DNA of 64,000 nucleotides from Trichlorobacter thiogenes (GTDB lineage: Bacteria > Desulfobacterota > Desulfuromonadia > Geobacterales > Pseudopelobacteraceae), in contig NZ_FUWR01000001.1 of the NCBI RefSeq assembly GCF_900167465.1, positions 241,269 through 305,268 on the forward strand. The letters run 5' to 3'. Positions 36,903 through 46,002 of the stretch are shown one piece after another. A model generated the notes under the pieces. That model searched no databases and was not told the DNA's origin. It saw nothing but the letters and a program-made list of their open reading frames with translations. The translations under genes and the position numbers were made by a program. Position 1 is the first letter of the stretch, and every line of letters starts with the position of its first letter.

Positions 36903-39359
36903 ATGAAAAGTATGTATATCGGCATTGATCTTGGTACGACCAATTCAACAATCGCATCCTTTGACGGAGAGGCCGTAAACGTGATTGCCAATCCGTTCGG
37001 TGAAAATCTGACGCCTTCCGTGGTCAGAATCGACCCGCGGGGTGGTACCACGATAGGCCGGCGTGCCTACCGTTTTTTGGAAAGTGACCCGCTTAATACC
37101 CGCAGTGAGTTTAAACGCCTGATGGGAACGGAGACAAAACTGGAGTTTCCGATGGCGCAACAATCGTTTCTGCCTGAAGAACTTTCAGCACAGGTGCTTT
37201 CATCACTTTTGTCCGATGCCAGCGATCTGCTCGGCTACCAACCGAAAAAGGCCGTCATTTCGACCCCGGCACTTTTTGAGCTTCCGCAGAATCATGCCAC
37301 CGTGCAGGCCGGTAAACTGGCCGGGCTGGAAGAGGTGGTGCTTATTCAAGAGCCGATTGCAAGCGCTATTGCGGCAGGGTGGCGGAAAGAACTGGGCGGC
37401 ATGTGGCTTATCTTCGATCTTGGCGGCGGCACCCTTGATGTCTCGCTTCTGGAGACAAAAGATGAGCGGCTACGAGTGGTTGACCACGGCGGCGACAATT
37501 TTCTCGGGGGCAAGGATTTTGACAATGCCATGGTTGACTGGGCATTAGCGAAGCTGCATGAACAGTTTGGCCTGAGCGAGGTCCGGCGTGACAATCCTGA
37601 GAGCCGATCCATTCTGAACCGGTTGAAGGCAGCCTGTGAACAGACGAAGATTGAGTTGTCCCGTGTACAGAGGTCCATGATATCAGTGCCGGAACTGTGC
37701 CGCGACGCAGCGGGCAACAGTGTGGAGGTTGAGCTTGAGATAACGCGGGCCGATTATGAGGCGCTGATAGAATCGCTGGTGGCGCGCGGTCTTGCGGTCT
37801 GTTTAGCATTGTTGGAAAAGGCAAAAGTAACACCGGACGAAATCATTCATGTTGTCTTTGTTGGTGGCCCAACGTTGACACCGTTGTTGCGGCAACGGAT
37901 AGGCGATGCTTTTGGTGGTCGAATCGCCGAAGGTATTGATCCAATGACTATTGTTGCACGGGGGGCAGCGCTCTATGCGGCAACCGCCGGTCTTGATGCC
38001 CGGCCAAACGAACCGGCAGCGCAGCAGCCTGCCGGGCTTGCCGTCCGGGTTGAATACCCGCCTGTTACCGCCGATGCCGAACCGTTTGTGGTTGGGCGCT
38101 TCATTCCCGGACCGGACGAATTGCTGCCGGCAAAAGTCCTTATTAAACGGGATGATAGCCAGTTTAGCACCCCTGAAGCAACAGTCACCGCCGAAGGAAC
38201 CTTTGTCCTGCAGCTTCAGCTTCAGAGACATGTGCGGAATCTCTTTCACCTTAGCGCATTCAGTGAGACCGGTGCGCCTATCCCGATTCAAGCGCCTGAT
38301 TTCGCTATTGTGCATGGGGTTTCCATTGCAGACCCGCCGCTGTCACGATCAGTGGGCGTTGCCCTCTCCGACGACACCGTGCATGTCTATTTCAAGAAAG
38401 GCACGGCCCTTCCTGCGCGCAAAACCTTTGCCCACCAGACCATCAGAACGGTAGTGGCGGGAAGTGCAGAAGACCTGCTCTCGGTTCCCATTATTCAGGG
38501 AGAATTCCACCGCGCCCACCGCAACGGACTGATCGGCACCCTGACCATTGGTGGCGTGAAGCAAACCTTACCAGCGGGGAGCCGTATGGAGGTCACGCTC
38601 CATCTTGACCGCTCCGGGCAGATGCAGGCCCGGGCTGATATTCCCTCAATCGGCCAGAGCTTTGAAAACATTGTCCATATTCTGGTCCCAACCGCCACAC
38701 TTGAAACGCTGGAACAGGGGCTGGCATCGACTGAAAAGCGCTCGGCTGATCTGCTGCGTAAAGGGTTTTCCAGCGGCGAAAAATCAGCAGTAAAAATACT
38801 GGAATCAGTGCCGGGGCTGATGTTGGAGGCTCGCCGCTGCATTGAATCAGCTCGTGGTGACGACCCTGATGCGCAGCAGCGGTTGCATCGTTTGCTGAAC
38901 GAAATAGACTCAGCGCTTGATGCTGCAGAAGAAGCATTCGAGTGGCCGCAACTGGTTAATGAGGCGAACGAACAGATCCAGATTGCGATGGCGTGGGTGT
39001 CGGGCTGGGGGACACCTGCAGAGCAGCGCTTGCTTGACCAGGCCATGGAAAAAGCTTCTACAGCACTTCAGACAGCGGACGCCCTTGAACTTGATCGACA
39101 GGTCAAGTCGATCAAAGCGGTAACCCTGGCGGCAGTAAACCGCAATCCAGAATCGGTCTATTATGATTTTGAATGGTATGTGGAAAATATCACCCTTGCC
39201 ACCGATCTGCCCCGCGCAACAGAGCTGATCAACAAGGGCCGTGGTGCAGCCAGCAACCGTGACCGCGATGCGTTGCGGGCCATCAATCGGCAGCTGTATC
39301 CCCTTTTCCCCGGTACAGAAGAAGAACGAAGCAAAAGTTACGGTTCTGGAGTGCATTAA
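36903..39359 (+). CDS. Hsp70-like chaperone with long C-terminal extension
   Basis: An 818-residue DnaK relative. The ATPase domain has GIDLGTTNST near 7, FDLGGGTLDVSLL near 172 and FVGGPTLTPLL near 319. The substrate-binding region diverges strongly from DnaK and a long helical C-terminal part (about 560-818) has no DnaK counterpart. It begins a four-gene operon with a small companion and two membrane proteins, which points to a dedicated membrane-linked chaperone rather than the housekeeping DnaK. The stop shares its final base region with the next start (TAATG). Confidence 0.85.
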   Translation: MKSMYIGIDLGTTNSTIASFDGEAVNVIANPFGENLTPSVVRIDPRGGTTIGRRAYRFLESDPLNTRSEFKRLMGTETKLEFPMAQQSFLPEELSAQVLSSLLSDASDLLGYQPKKAVISTPALFELPQNHATVQAGKLAGLEEVVLIQEPIASAIAAGWRKELGGMWLIFDLGGGTLDVSLLETKDERLRVVDHGGDNFLGGKDFDNAMVDWALAKLHEQFGLSEVRRDNPESRSILNRLKAACEQTKIELSRVQRSMISVPELCRDAAGNSVEVELEITRADYEALIESLVARGLAVCLALLEKAKVTPDEIIHVVFVGGPTLTPLLRQRIGDAFGGRIAEGIDPMTIVARGAALYAATAGLDARPNEPAAQQPAGLAVRVEYPPVTADAEPFVVGRFIPGPDELLPAKVLIKRDDSQFSTPEATVTAEGTFVLQLQLQRHVRNLFHLSAFSETGAPIPIQAPDFAIVHGVSIADPPLSRSVGVALSDDTVHVYFKKGTALPARKTFAHQTIRTVVAGSAEDLLSVPIIQGEFHRAHRNGLIGTLTIGGVKQTLPAGSRMEVTLHLDRSGQMQARADIPSIGQSFENIVHILVPTATLETLEQGLASTEKRSADLLRKGFSSGEKSAVKILESVPGLMLEARRCIESARGDDPDAQQRLHRLLNEIDSALDAAEEAFEWPQLVNEANEQIQIAMAWVSGWGTPAEQRLLDQAMEKASTALQTADALELDRQVKSIKAVTLAAVNRNPESVYYDFEWYVENITLATDLPRATELINKGRGAASNRDRDALRAINRQLYPLFPGTEEERSKSYGSGVH

Positions 39360-39646
39360 TGCCTGAAAAGAATCTTGCTGCAGAAAATATGCTGCGGCGG
39401 CATCTGGCCAATCCGTTTCTTGTGCTTTCACTTCCGGTTGATGCGGGCATTGAGCAGATTGAGCGCCAGGGGCAGAAAATCCTGATGATGCTAGCGGCAG
39501 GCATGTCTGAATCCGCCTCGTACGAAACGCCACTTGGTACCCGTTCCCTGTCTGAAGAACTGGTGCGCGAGGCGATTGCAGAACTGCGCGATCCAGACCG
39601 GCGGCTGATCCATGAATGGTGGGCACGGGCCTGGAGGAAGCCATGA
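39359..39646 (+). CDS. Small Hsp70-operon companion protein (J-domain-like)
   Basis: A 95-residue soluble protein. The phrase NPFLVLSLPVDAGIEQIERQ resembles the opening of J-domain-like modules, and a C-terminal ELRDPDRRLIHEWWA matches the later helix of such modules, but the HPD tripeptide of true J domains is absent. Start and stop overlap both neighbours. Its role as co-chaperone is inferred from linkage. Confidence 0.65.
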   Translation: MPEKNLAAENMLRRHLANPFLVLSLPVDAGIEQIERQGQKILMMLAAGMSESASYETPLGTRSLSEELVREAIAELRDPDRRLIHEWWARAWRKP

Positions 39647-40326
39647 ACATTGGCGCGATCCTGCTCATTATGTATCTCTTCAGCCGATTTTTTAAAAACA
39701 AGGAGACAACAAGCCCTGTAAGCATACTGGCCGGACAGGAAATCTCATCTCGGACCATCATTGTATCGGTCTACACGGTGGTCTTATTTTTTATTGTTAC
39801 CTACACGACCATGGTGTACTGCCAGTCCTATCTGGATCAAATCCGCTCCAGCTGGCTTCGTGACATCGCATCGTTCCTTGTCTATATCGTCATCCCCATC
39901 ATACTGCTTCGTTGCGTACCGCCCTGGCTGGCATGGCGGGTACTGCGTCATCTGGGGCATTCACTTCCCGCACGGTTTATCTTCTGGTTTACGCCTGGCA
40001 AGGGAAAGGCTGACCTGGTCGGTTTTGGCCGTCTGGTTGAGGCATCACGTGGACATGATCCCAGCGCCACAAAGCCTCCACCTTCAACGCTGAAGAAAAG
40101 ACTCCGCGTTTTTTTTATGCTGGGCGAGCAGGAACCACAGGGAGACCTTGATGCCTGGGCAGTTGCAGCAGACGCCCTGTATGCAGAGATCTCCGGCGAC
40201 ACGCAAAAAGCGGGAAACTACAGACATTCCTTTAACCTGCTGCCCCGGCGCTCGCAAGTTCCCCGGCTGATACGGATCTTTGCCTTTGAACAGTTTGCCC
40301 TGCATGCCGCCCGGCGCGGTGCCTAG
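39643..40326 (+). CDS. Membrane protein of the Hsp70-like operon
   Basis: A 227-residue protein beginning MNIGAILLIMYLF at the ATG overlapping the previous stop (ATGA). Hydrophobic segments lie near 2-13, 41-62 and 78-100, followed by a soluble, probably cytoplasmic, C-terminal half. No family recognised. The tight coupling to the Hsp70-like gene suggests it recruits the chaperone to the membrane. Confidence 0.65.
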   Translation: MNIGAILLIMYLFSRFFKNKETTSPVSILAGQEISSRTIIVSVYTVVLFFIVTYTTMVYCQSYLDQIRSSWLRDIASFLVYIVIPIILLRCVPPWLAWRVLRHLGHSLPARFIFWFTPGKGKADLVGFGRLVEASRGHDPSATKPPPSTLKKRLRVFFMLGEQEPQGDLDAWAVAADALYAEISGDTQKAGNYRHSFNLLPRRSQVPRLIRIFAFEQFALHAARRGA

Positions 40327-40368
40327 GGAACGGTTGACAACTGCGCTGCCTTCGGTGCGGGACGCAGT

Positions 40369-41571
40369 ATGCCTCTGCTCAGATTACTGGCCAGGGGCCA
40401 CCTGACCGGCAGCTGTAACCGGGCATTGCTGGTGCTGTACTGGATCATTGCGCCATGCCGTCTGGCCACCTTTCCGTATCTGCGATCATTGCTGTCACCG
40501 CAGAAATCTTCTGATGTTCAGACCGTAACACCGCCTGATGAGACCTTCCAGATTGCGCATTTGCGTTTGCTGAATGATGCTGCCGAAGGCAGGCCGATTG
40601 AATTGGCACAGGTGCTTAGTATTGCTGCAGCATGGCAATCGACGTTCACCAGTGAGAGTTATGCCGCCACCCTTGCCCGTGGCATGGAAGTCGGCGCGCG
40701 GGATTCCCATGGTGTTGCTGATGCGATCCCCGAAGAACTGCTGGCCGAGTTGGAGGAGTTAGTTGCAGTAGCAACCGGCGGCTTACCGGAGGAGCTACTT
40801 GAAAATTGGGAGGAATGGCGGGAAACCCTGGTGGGAACGCTTGTAATCCGGCTTCGCAGCCGCCTTTTTCAGAAACTGGAAGAATCGGCGGACCATTTTT
40901 TTGATGGTGATGCTGAACAGGCGCCCCCATTGCTGCAATGCTGGGATACGTGGCTGGCCATGCATGACGCGACAGAACGGCTCGGCTATCTGATGGGTAC
41001 TGAAGATGTGGCAACCGCCTGGTACGGTGGTCTCCAGATCACCGCCTGGAACGGCGCCTGCCGGGTATCCAACACCTACGGCAGTAAAGGTAACTGGATC
41101 AGTTACCTTATGTTTTCATGGGTGGTCAGGGTAGCCGATATTGTCGAAGATGCAGAAGCGGCCAGAGTCAACCGGAATAACGCCGCCACCTGCGGCATTC
41201 CGCTCTACACGACCTTTGAATCGTTCCTGCGTTTGCCACTAAGAATCTACAAATGGTTTCTGGGGTGTCTCATGCGGGTCTGCTCCTTTGCCTGGTGGGG
41301 TCGGGAAACACCCCGTTTTTTGCTCAATATACGCAGCGCACTAGTGAACCGCATAACCATTGTACTGCCTGCGGGAGGCGCTGTAGTTGCCGTCTCTATA
41401 TTCTTGTCTCTATGGTCATTCAGCGATCTTATAGTGAGCTCACTAATGGGGCTTCCGATACTGGTAGCCGGGATCGCCCTGCTCTACATCCTGGCCTTGC
41501 GGATAGAGAAGAAACGGCAACGGGAGGGTAGTCACATGGCACCGGAAAAAGAGGCGGAGGAAATAGGCTAA
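40369..41571 (+). CDS. Second membrane protein of the Hsp70-like operon
   Basis: A 400-residue protein with an N-terminal hydrophobic stretch near 20-35, a long soluble middle rich in acidic helices (EELLAELEELVAVATGGL), and two C-terminal membrane helices (about 328-380) ending in a charged cytoplasmic tail. No family recognised. The start codon lacks a strong Shine-Dalgarno, with 42 bp separating it from the preceding gene. It seems to close the operon. Confidence 0.65.
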   Translation: MPLLRLLARGHLTGSCNRALLVLYWIIAPCRLATFPYLRSLLSPQKSSDVQTVTPPDETFQIAHLRLLNDAAEGRPIELAQVLSIAAAWQSTFTSESYAATLARGMEVGARDSHGVADAIPEELLAELEELVAVATGGLPEELLENWEEWRETLVGTLVIRLRSRLFQKLEESADHFFDGDAEQAPPLLQCWDTWLAMHDATERLGYLMGTEDVATAWYGGLQITAWNGACRVSNTYGSKGNWISYLMFSWVVRVADIVEDAEAARVNRNNAATCGIPLYTTFESFLRLPLRIYKWFLGCLMRVCSFAWWGRETPRFLLNIRSALVNRITIVLPAGGAVVAVSIFLSLWSFSDLIVSSLMGLPILVAGIALLYILALRIEKKRQREGSHMAPEKEAEEIG

Positions 41572-41622
41572 GCGGCGTTCCGGTTGTGTCGTAAATACAG
41601 AGTTACCCACAAAGGAAGAAAG

Positions 41623-42309
41623 ATGAGAACTATTATCTTCACCGCGTTGCTTTTGGGAGTGTCTATGAGTGCTTTTGCTGATCTTGAGAACGGAATAAAA
41701 GCATATAACGCAGGGAATTTTGACACGGCACGAATTGAGTTTTCAAAAGCCGCGCAAAAAAATGATCCGAAGGGCAAACACTTGCTAGCATCCCTTTATT
41801 ATCAGGGACATGGGGTGAAAAAGGACATAAAGAAAGCTGTCACACTGTTTACAGAGGCCGCAGAAGGTAATTACGGTCCCTCGCAAGCAAACCTTGGGTT
41901 AATGTATCACAATGGAGACGGTGTGGCGCCTGATATGAAGAAGGCAATTCATTATTATGAGGCTGCTGCAAACAAAGGAGATTTACAGTCAACTTTTAAC
42001 TTGGGCCAGATTTACCGTAAAGGCGAGGGAGTAAATCAAGATATGAACAAGGCCGTTCATTACTACAAAAAAGCCGCCGATGTGGGCCATATCCCAAGCA
42101 TCAACGAGTATGGCTTACTTTTCGCTCAAGGAACTGGCGTAAGATTAGACTATGTTGAGGCATACGCCTGGATTTCGTTCGCCGCTGCTTCTGGCGACGC
42201 CCAAGCCTCAAAAAACCTGAAACAGCTTGAGCAGATACTTGGCGGAGAAGTCAAGAAAGGGAAAAAGAGGGCCGATGAAGTTCGTAAGATGATCCAAAAG
42301 AAAGGCTAA
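41623..42309 (+). CDS. Secreted SEL1-repeat protein
   Basis: A 228-residue exported protein: signal peptide MRTIIFTALLLGVSMSAFA, then about five SEL1-like TPR repeats of 36 residues, each with the pattern A...YY.G.GV..D..KA..(Y/L)...AA..G. SEL1 repeats are protein-interaction solenoids. AAGGAAG precedes the ATG at 41623; the longer frame from 41584 would put a charged stretch before the signal. It may work with the chaperone operon upstream, but only proximity suggests it. Confidence 0.8.
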   Translation: MRTIIFTALLLGVSMSAFADLENGIKAYNAGNFDTARIEFSKAAQKNDPKGKHLLASLYYQGHGVKKDIKKAVTLFTEAAEGNYGPSQANLGLMYHNGDGVAPDMKKAIHYYEAAANKGDLQSTFNLGQIYRKGEGVNQDMNKAVHYYKKAADVGHIPSINEYGLLFAQGTGVRLDYVEAYAWISFAAASGDAQASKNLKQLEQILGGEVKKGKKRADEVRKMIQKKG

Positions 42310-42453
42310 CCAGCGCCAAGACCGGCCGATAAACCGGCTGGTTACGCTTATGCCGTTAAGCCCCGCAGCTCTCTCCCCATCCACATTATGTTCAAACCAT
42401 GCGCGTCAAAAGCCGATATGAATGTCATGTATGACATGCTTCAGGAGGCGGAT

Positions 42454-43062
42454 ATGGTCAGCTCGGTTGGAACATTTTTGAATCCAGTGCCGGAAACCAA
42501 GGCAGGCAATTCTTTTACATCCGCCAGCAAATCAGATTTTGATACCATCCTGGCAAGTCTCAAGCACAATACTGAAAACAGCGCTGCTGCAGAAACGGAT
42601 AAAACTGATCTGGTAAAACCGGCCACGGTACAGGTTGATCAGGAAGACGAGGCTGCTGCAACAAAAGAGCTGCTAGCATTAATGAAAATGCTGATGTTTG
42701 GAAAAATCGACTACAGTGTTCTCGGCAATTCCGATACCAATAAGCAGGTGGCTGACGGTCCTGTGCGGGCCGAGCTGGAGAGGTTAAAAACTGTTATCAG
42801 AAAGATCATGGACCCAAGCGGTGAGAGCGGTTCTTCTGATCAGGACAAGCTGTCACTAAAAATCCTCTTTGATAACCTGCCGGACGAAACTAAAGCGTTG
42901 TTAAAAAGAGCTTTTCCAGACCTTGAGCAGCTGCTTAAAAAAGAAGAAAAGAAAATTGCCGAAGAAAAGGCGAAGAATGTCGAACAGTTCCTGAATGCTA
43001 GTGTGCCAGTAGCCATGAGCGAATACATGCCTGAAGCCGCCGCTGCGAATACCTTCCTCTAA
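42454..43062 (+). CDS. Hypothetical protein (202 aa)
   Basis: A 202-residue protein that I do not recognise, acidic and largely helical, with a Lys/Glu-rich segment near 170-190 (LLKKEEKKIAEEKAKN). I chose the ATG at 42454 because AGGAGG precedes it by 6 bases; an in-frame start at 42388 lacks one. No signal peptide or membrane helix. A repeat follows the stop. Confidence 0.6.
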   Translation: MVSSVGTFLNPVPETKAGNSFTSASKSDFDTILASLKHNTENSAAAETDKTDLVKPATVQVDQEDEAAATKELLALMKMLMFGKIDYSVLGNSDTNKQVADGPVRAELERLKTVIRKIMDPSGESGSSDQDKLSLKILFDNLPDETKALLKRAFPDLEQLLKKEEKKIAEEKAKNVEQFLNASVPVAMSEYMPEAAAANTFL

Positions 43063-43086
43063 TTACGAGACAATGACTGGAATAAC

Positions 43087-43256
43087 CCTAGAAAAAGCAG
43101 TCGCACGCGGAGCCCCGGAGACGCGAAGAGTAAAATCGTATGGTTACGGCATGTTATTGTTTCACCTGCAGGGCTGATCCTTGATTTTAGGTAACTACAT
43201 GATTTTCTCCGCGAGCTTCGCGGCTCCGCGTGAGTAACTGCCGTTTTAAGGATAAC
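43087..43256. repeat. Palindromic repeat family B, copy 2
   Basis: About 170 bp, near-identical to 35252-35418 in the same orientation, with arms rich in CGCGGAG / CTCCGCG. It fills most of the 240-bp gap between the hypothetical gene and the convergent btuD. Confidence 0.88.
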
Positions 43257-43302
43257 TGGGTTTGACTGACTTTTTTATGGGTCAGTTCATGCCCTTCACT
43301 CC

Positions 43303-44031
43303 TTACCCGCCAATCCCCGCCACCTGAAAGCCCGGATCAAGATCAAAGGTTTGCTGCACCAGTTGTTGAGTCAGTATCTCTGTTGGCAGCCCATCGGCCA
43401 GTAGCTGCCCCTGGCGGATCACCAGCAGGCGATCCAGATTGCGGGCCAGGATCAGGTCATGCAGTGAAATCATGACCGTCAGGTTGTGGGTCTGGCAGAG
43501 TGACCGCAGCAGGGTCAGCAGTTCATACTGGTAGCGCAGGTCTAACCCGGCCAGCGGTTCATCCAGCAGCAGGGTCTTACCCCCCTGAGCCAGGATCATG
43601 GCAATAAAGGCCCGCCGTCGTTCGCCGCCGCTGATCTGGGCCAGCGGGGTCTGTTCGTGCCCTTCCAACCCCACCGCAGCCAGCACTTCTTTGCAGGAAA
43701 GCAGATGATCTTTGCGGGCTGCAGCACGGCCCATCTCCACCAGTTCACCCACACGAAACGGTAATGGCGCTTCAATGGATTGGGGCAGGTAGCCAAGACG
43801 GGTAGCCCGCTCTTCACCCTTCCAGGAACGGACCGGTTTGCCATCCAGCTGAACTTGCCCAACTGTGGGGGTCAGTAAACCAGCGCCCAGCCGTAGCAGG
43901 GTGGATTTGCCGGAGCCGTTGGCGCCGATCAGCCCCACTAGTTCACCCTTGGCCAGATTGCAGGAAAACTGCACCACGCAGGGGGCGCTGCCGTAGCTGA
44001 AACAGACCTGATCAAACCTGAGGCTGCTCAT
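43303..44031 (-). CDS. btuD: Corrinoid ABC transporter ATPase BtuD
   Basis: A 242-residue ABC ATPase of the FecE/BtuD class. Walker A GANGSGKST is at 36-44, signature ISGGERRRAF near 129 and Walker B LLLDEPLAGLD near 150. It is last in the btuB-F-C-D run downstream of a cobalamin riboswitch, so vitamin B12 or other corrinoids are the likely cargo. It overlaps the permease gene by four bases. Confidence 0.85.
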   Translation of the reverse strand: MSSLRFDQVCFSYGSAPCVVQFSCNLAKGELVGLIGANGSGKSTLLRLGAGLLTPTVGQVQLDGKPVRSWKGEERATRLGYLPQSIEAPLPFRVGELVEMGRAAARKDHLLSCKEVLAAVGLEGHEQTPLAQISGGERRRAFIAMILAQGGKTLLLDEPLAGLDLRYQYELLTLLRSLCQTHNLTVMISLHDLILARNLDRLLVIRQGQLLADGLPTEILTQQLVQQTFDLDPGFQVAGIGG

Positions 44032-44993
44032 CGCATACCTCCATTGGTGGCCCGGCGCAGCATGATCAGAAACCAGGGGGCGCCGATCAGGGCGGTGACC
44101 ACCCCGGCCGGGATCTCCACCGGCGGCAGTACGCTGCGGCCGACCGTATCAGCCAGGCAGAGCAGCATGCCGCCCCCAATGGCAGACAGCGGCAGCACCC
44201 GTCGGGCATCAGCACCCACCAGGGCACGCACGGCATGGGGCACCATCAGCCCCACAAACCCGACAATGCCACCCAGGGCTACCGATGCAGCAGTCAGCAA
44301 GGAGGCTGCCAGCACCAGCAGGGTCCGTTCCCGTCCCGGCTCCAGGCCCAGGCCAAAGGCCACTTCATCCCCCAGGGCAAGGGCGTTCAGGCCCCGCCTC
44401 CGGGCCAGTGCCAGCACAAAGCCGAATAACATCAACAGGCTGGCCATTGGCACCACTGACCAGTCTGCCGCGGCCAGATCACCGGCCATCCAGAGCAAGG
44501 CCCGTTTGACCCCATCGGCCTGGGCCAGGGACATGACCAGCATCAGGATGGCAGACAGGAAAAAGCCGATCCCCACCCCGGCAAGTAGTAAGCGCTCTGC
44601 TCGTACCCCCCAGGCATCCCGTCCCAAGGAGACCACCACAGCACTGGTGACCAGGGCTCCGGTCAGTGCCAGCAGCGGCACCAGCCAAACCCCGGTCCCC
44701 TGGGTTGCCAGCAGTCCAAAGGCAGCGGCCAGGGCAGCACCGCTGGAGGTGCCCAGCACATAGGGATCAGCCAACGGGTTGCGAAAGACCCCCTGCAGAA
44801 TCGCTCCGGCCACACCCAGTGAGCCCCCCATCAGCAACGCCACCACAATTCTGGGCAGGCGCAGATCCAGCACGATCTTCAGTTGCAACGGGTCAAGGTT
44901 AAAGGGATTAATGGTCTGTTGACCAAGGGAGAGCGACAGCAGCAGGACCACACCCAGGCAGCCCAGCATGATGAACAGGGGATGGCGTTTCAT
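44028..44993 (-). CDS. btuC: Corrinoid ABC transporter permease BtuC
   Basis: A 321-residue FecCD-family permease with about ten membrane helices. Typical phrases are GGSLGVAGAILQGVFRNPLADP and FVGLMVPHAVRALVG (ATPase-coupling loop). It imports corrinoid from the periplasmic BtuF. The ATG at 44993 is used; a GTG four codons earlier is possible. A palindromic repeat of about 140 bp lies between it and btuF. Confidence 0.87.
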   Translation of the reverse strand: MKRHPLFIMLGCLGVVLLLSLSLGQQTINPFNLDPLQLKIVLDLRLPRIVVALLMGGSLGVAGAILQGVFRNPLADPYVLGTSSGAALAAAFGLLATQGTGVWLVPLLALTGALVTSAVVVSLGRDAWGVRAERLLLAGVGIGFFLSAILMLVMSLAQADGVKRALLWMAGDLAAADWSVVPMASLLMLFGFVLALARRRGLNALALGDEVAFGLGLEPGRERTLLVLAASLLTAASVALGGIVGFVGLMVPHAVRALVGADARRVLPLSAIGGGMLLCLADTVGRSVLPPVEIPAGVVTALIGAPWFLIMLRRATNGGMR

Positions 44994-45016
44994 GGATAAC
45001 AACACCTAAAACGGTA

Positions 45017-45157
45017 GATTGCCGCAAAAGATCGCAAAGAGTTAAAAGAAAACAACTTGTTATAAAATAAAAACAGTCGGGCAAAGCAGTAACCCAAAAC
45101 AATACTGAAACACCAATAAGATCTTTGTGTTCCTTGCGTTCTTTCGCGGCTGAAACA
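45017..45157. repeat. Palindromic repeat with CGCAAAGA / TCTTTGTG arms
   Basis: About 141 bp bounded by GCCGCAAAAGATCGCAAAGA on the left and CTTTGTGTTCCTTGCGTTC then TTTCGCGGC on the right. It looks like a diverged member of the CTCTGCG family and separates btuF from btuC inside one operon. Confidence 0.65.
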
Positions 45158-45168
45158 GTTTTGGAGGT

Positions 45169-45999
45169 TCATGGTTTACCGCCTTTATGAGCCAGTTCCA
45201 GGCAATGCCTCAGCTCAGCGATCCCTTCCGGGATGCGGGGGCCGGGGCGGTAGAGGGCATCGCTGACCATGCAGACCCGGCCTTGTTTGACAGTATCCAG
45301 TGAATTCAGGTGCCCCAGCATCCGCTTCATCGGTCCGGCCAGTTTTTCCCCCTGGCCTGCAATGATCAGCTGCGGGTTGCGGGTGATGACCGCCTCCAGT
45401 GAAAGCCGGGGATAACCGGAACGGGCATCACTGGCGATGTTGCTCATACCGGACAGTTTCATGGCATCATCCAGCATGGAACCGGGACCGGCAGCCACCA
45501 GCGGGTCTGGCCAGATCACAAACATGGTCTTGACCGGCGAAGTGGTTTTAAGCGGTTTCAGTGACTGCTCAATCCGGCTTGCCAACTGGTTTGCCGGTTG
45601 TTGTACCCCAAGATCGCTACCCAATTGCCTGACTGCCGGTGCCAGCTTGTCCAGACGGGAACCGTGGAAGGTGACCGTCCTGATCCCCAGTTTTTGCAGC
45701 CGTTTAGCCAGCTTGGAGCCGATTCCCTCTTCATCCACCAGCACCACATCCGGCTTTAGGTTCAGCACCGCCTCCAACGACGGGTTGGCCGGTCCCCCCA
45801 CGGTAGGCTTGCCTTTGATCGAGGCTGGCCGGTCGCAGAAGGTGGTTACCCCCACCAGATTTTTCTCCAACCCCAGCGCGCAGGCCATCTCGGTCAGGCT
45901 GGGTGCCAGCGAAACGATCCGCCTGGGCGGCTCCCCGGCAAAACCGGGGAGCGCCACCAGCAGGATAAGGCAGCTTATGCAGAGACATAGCTTTTTCAT
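45169..45999 (-). CDS. btuF: Periplasmic corrinoid-binding protein BtuF
   Basis: A 276-residue solute-binding protein with a signal peptide (cleavage near residue 21) and two alpha/beta lobes. RRIVSLAPSLTEMACALG and VGVTTFCDRPA are typical of BtuF. It hands corrinoid from the BtuB outer-membrane receptor to BtuCD. The start is 3 bp beyond the btuB stop, so the two are co-translated and a btuB frameshift could also reduce its expression. Confidence 0.88.
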   Translation of the reverse strand: MKKLCLCISCLILLVALPGFAGEPPRRIVSLAPSLTEMACALGLEKNLVGVTTFCDRPASIKGKPTVGGPANPSLEAVLNLKPDVVLVDEEGIGSKLAKRLQKLGIRTVTFHGSRLDKLAPAVRQLGSDLGVQQPANQLASRIEQSLKPLKTTSPVKTMFVIWPDPLVAAGPGSMLDDAMKLSGMSNIASDARSGYPRLSLEAVITRNPQLIIAGQGEKLAGPMKRMLGHLNSLDTVKQGRVCMVSDALYRPGPRIPEGIAELRHCLELAHKGGKP

Positions 46000-46002
46000 C
46001 AG

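Noticed and set aside
36903-39359. Housekeeping DnaK
   Set aside because: Substrate-binding and C-terminal parts are divergent, the usual grpE and dnaJ are absent, and membrane genes are coupled to it.
42308-42343. Hairpin after the SEL1-repeat gene as a terminator
   Set aside because: AACCAGC / GCTGGTT pair around an inner stem but no T tract follows.
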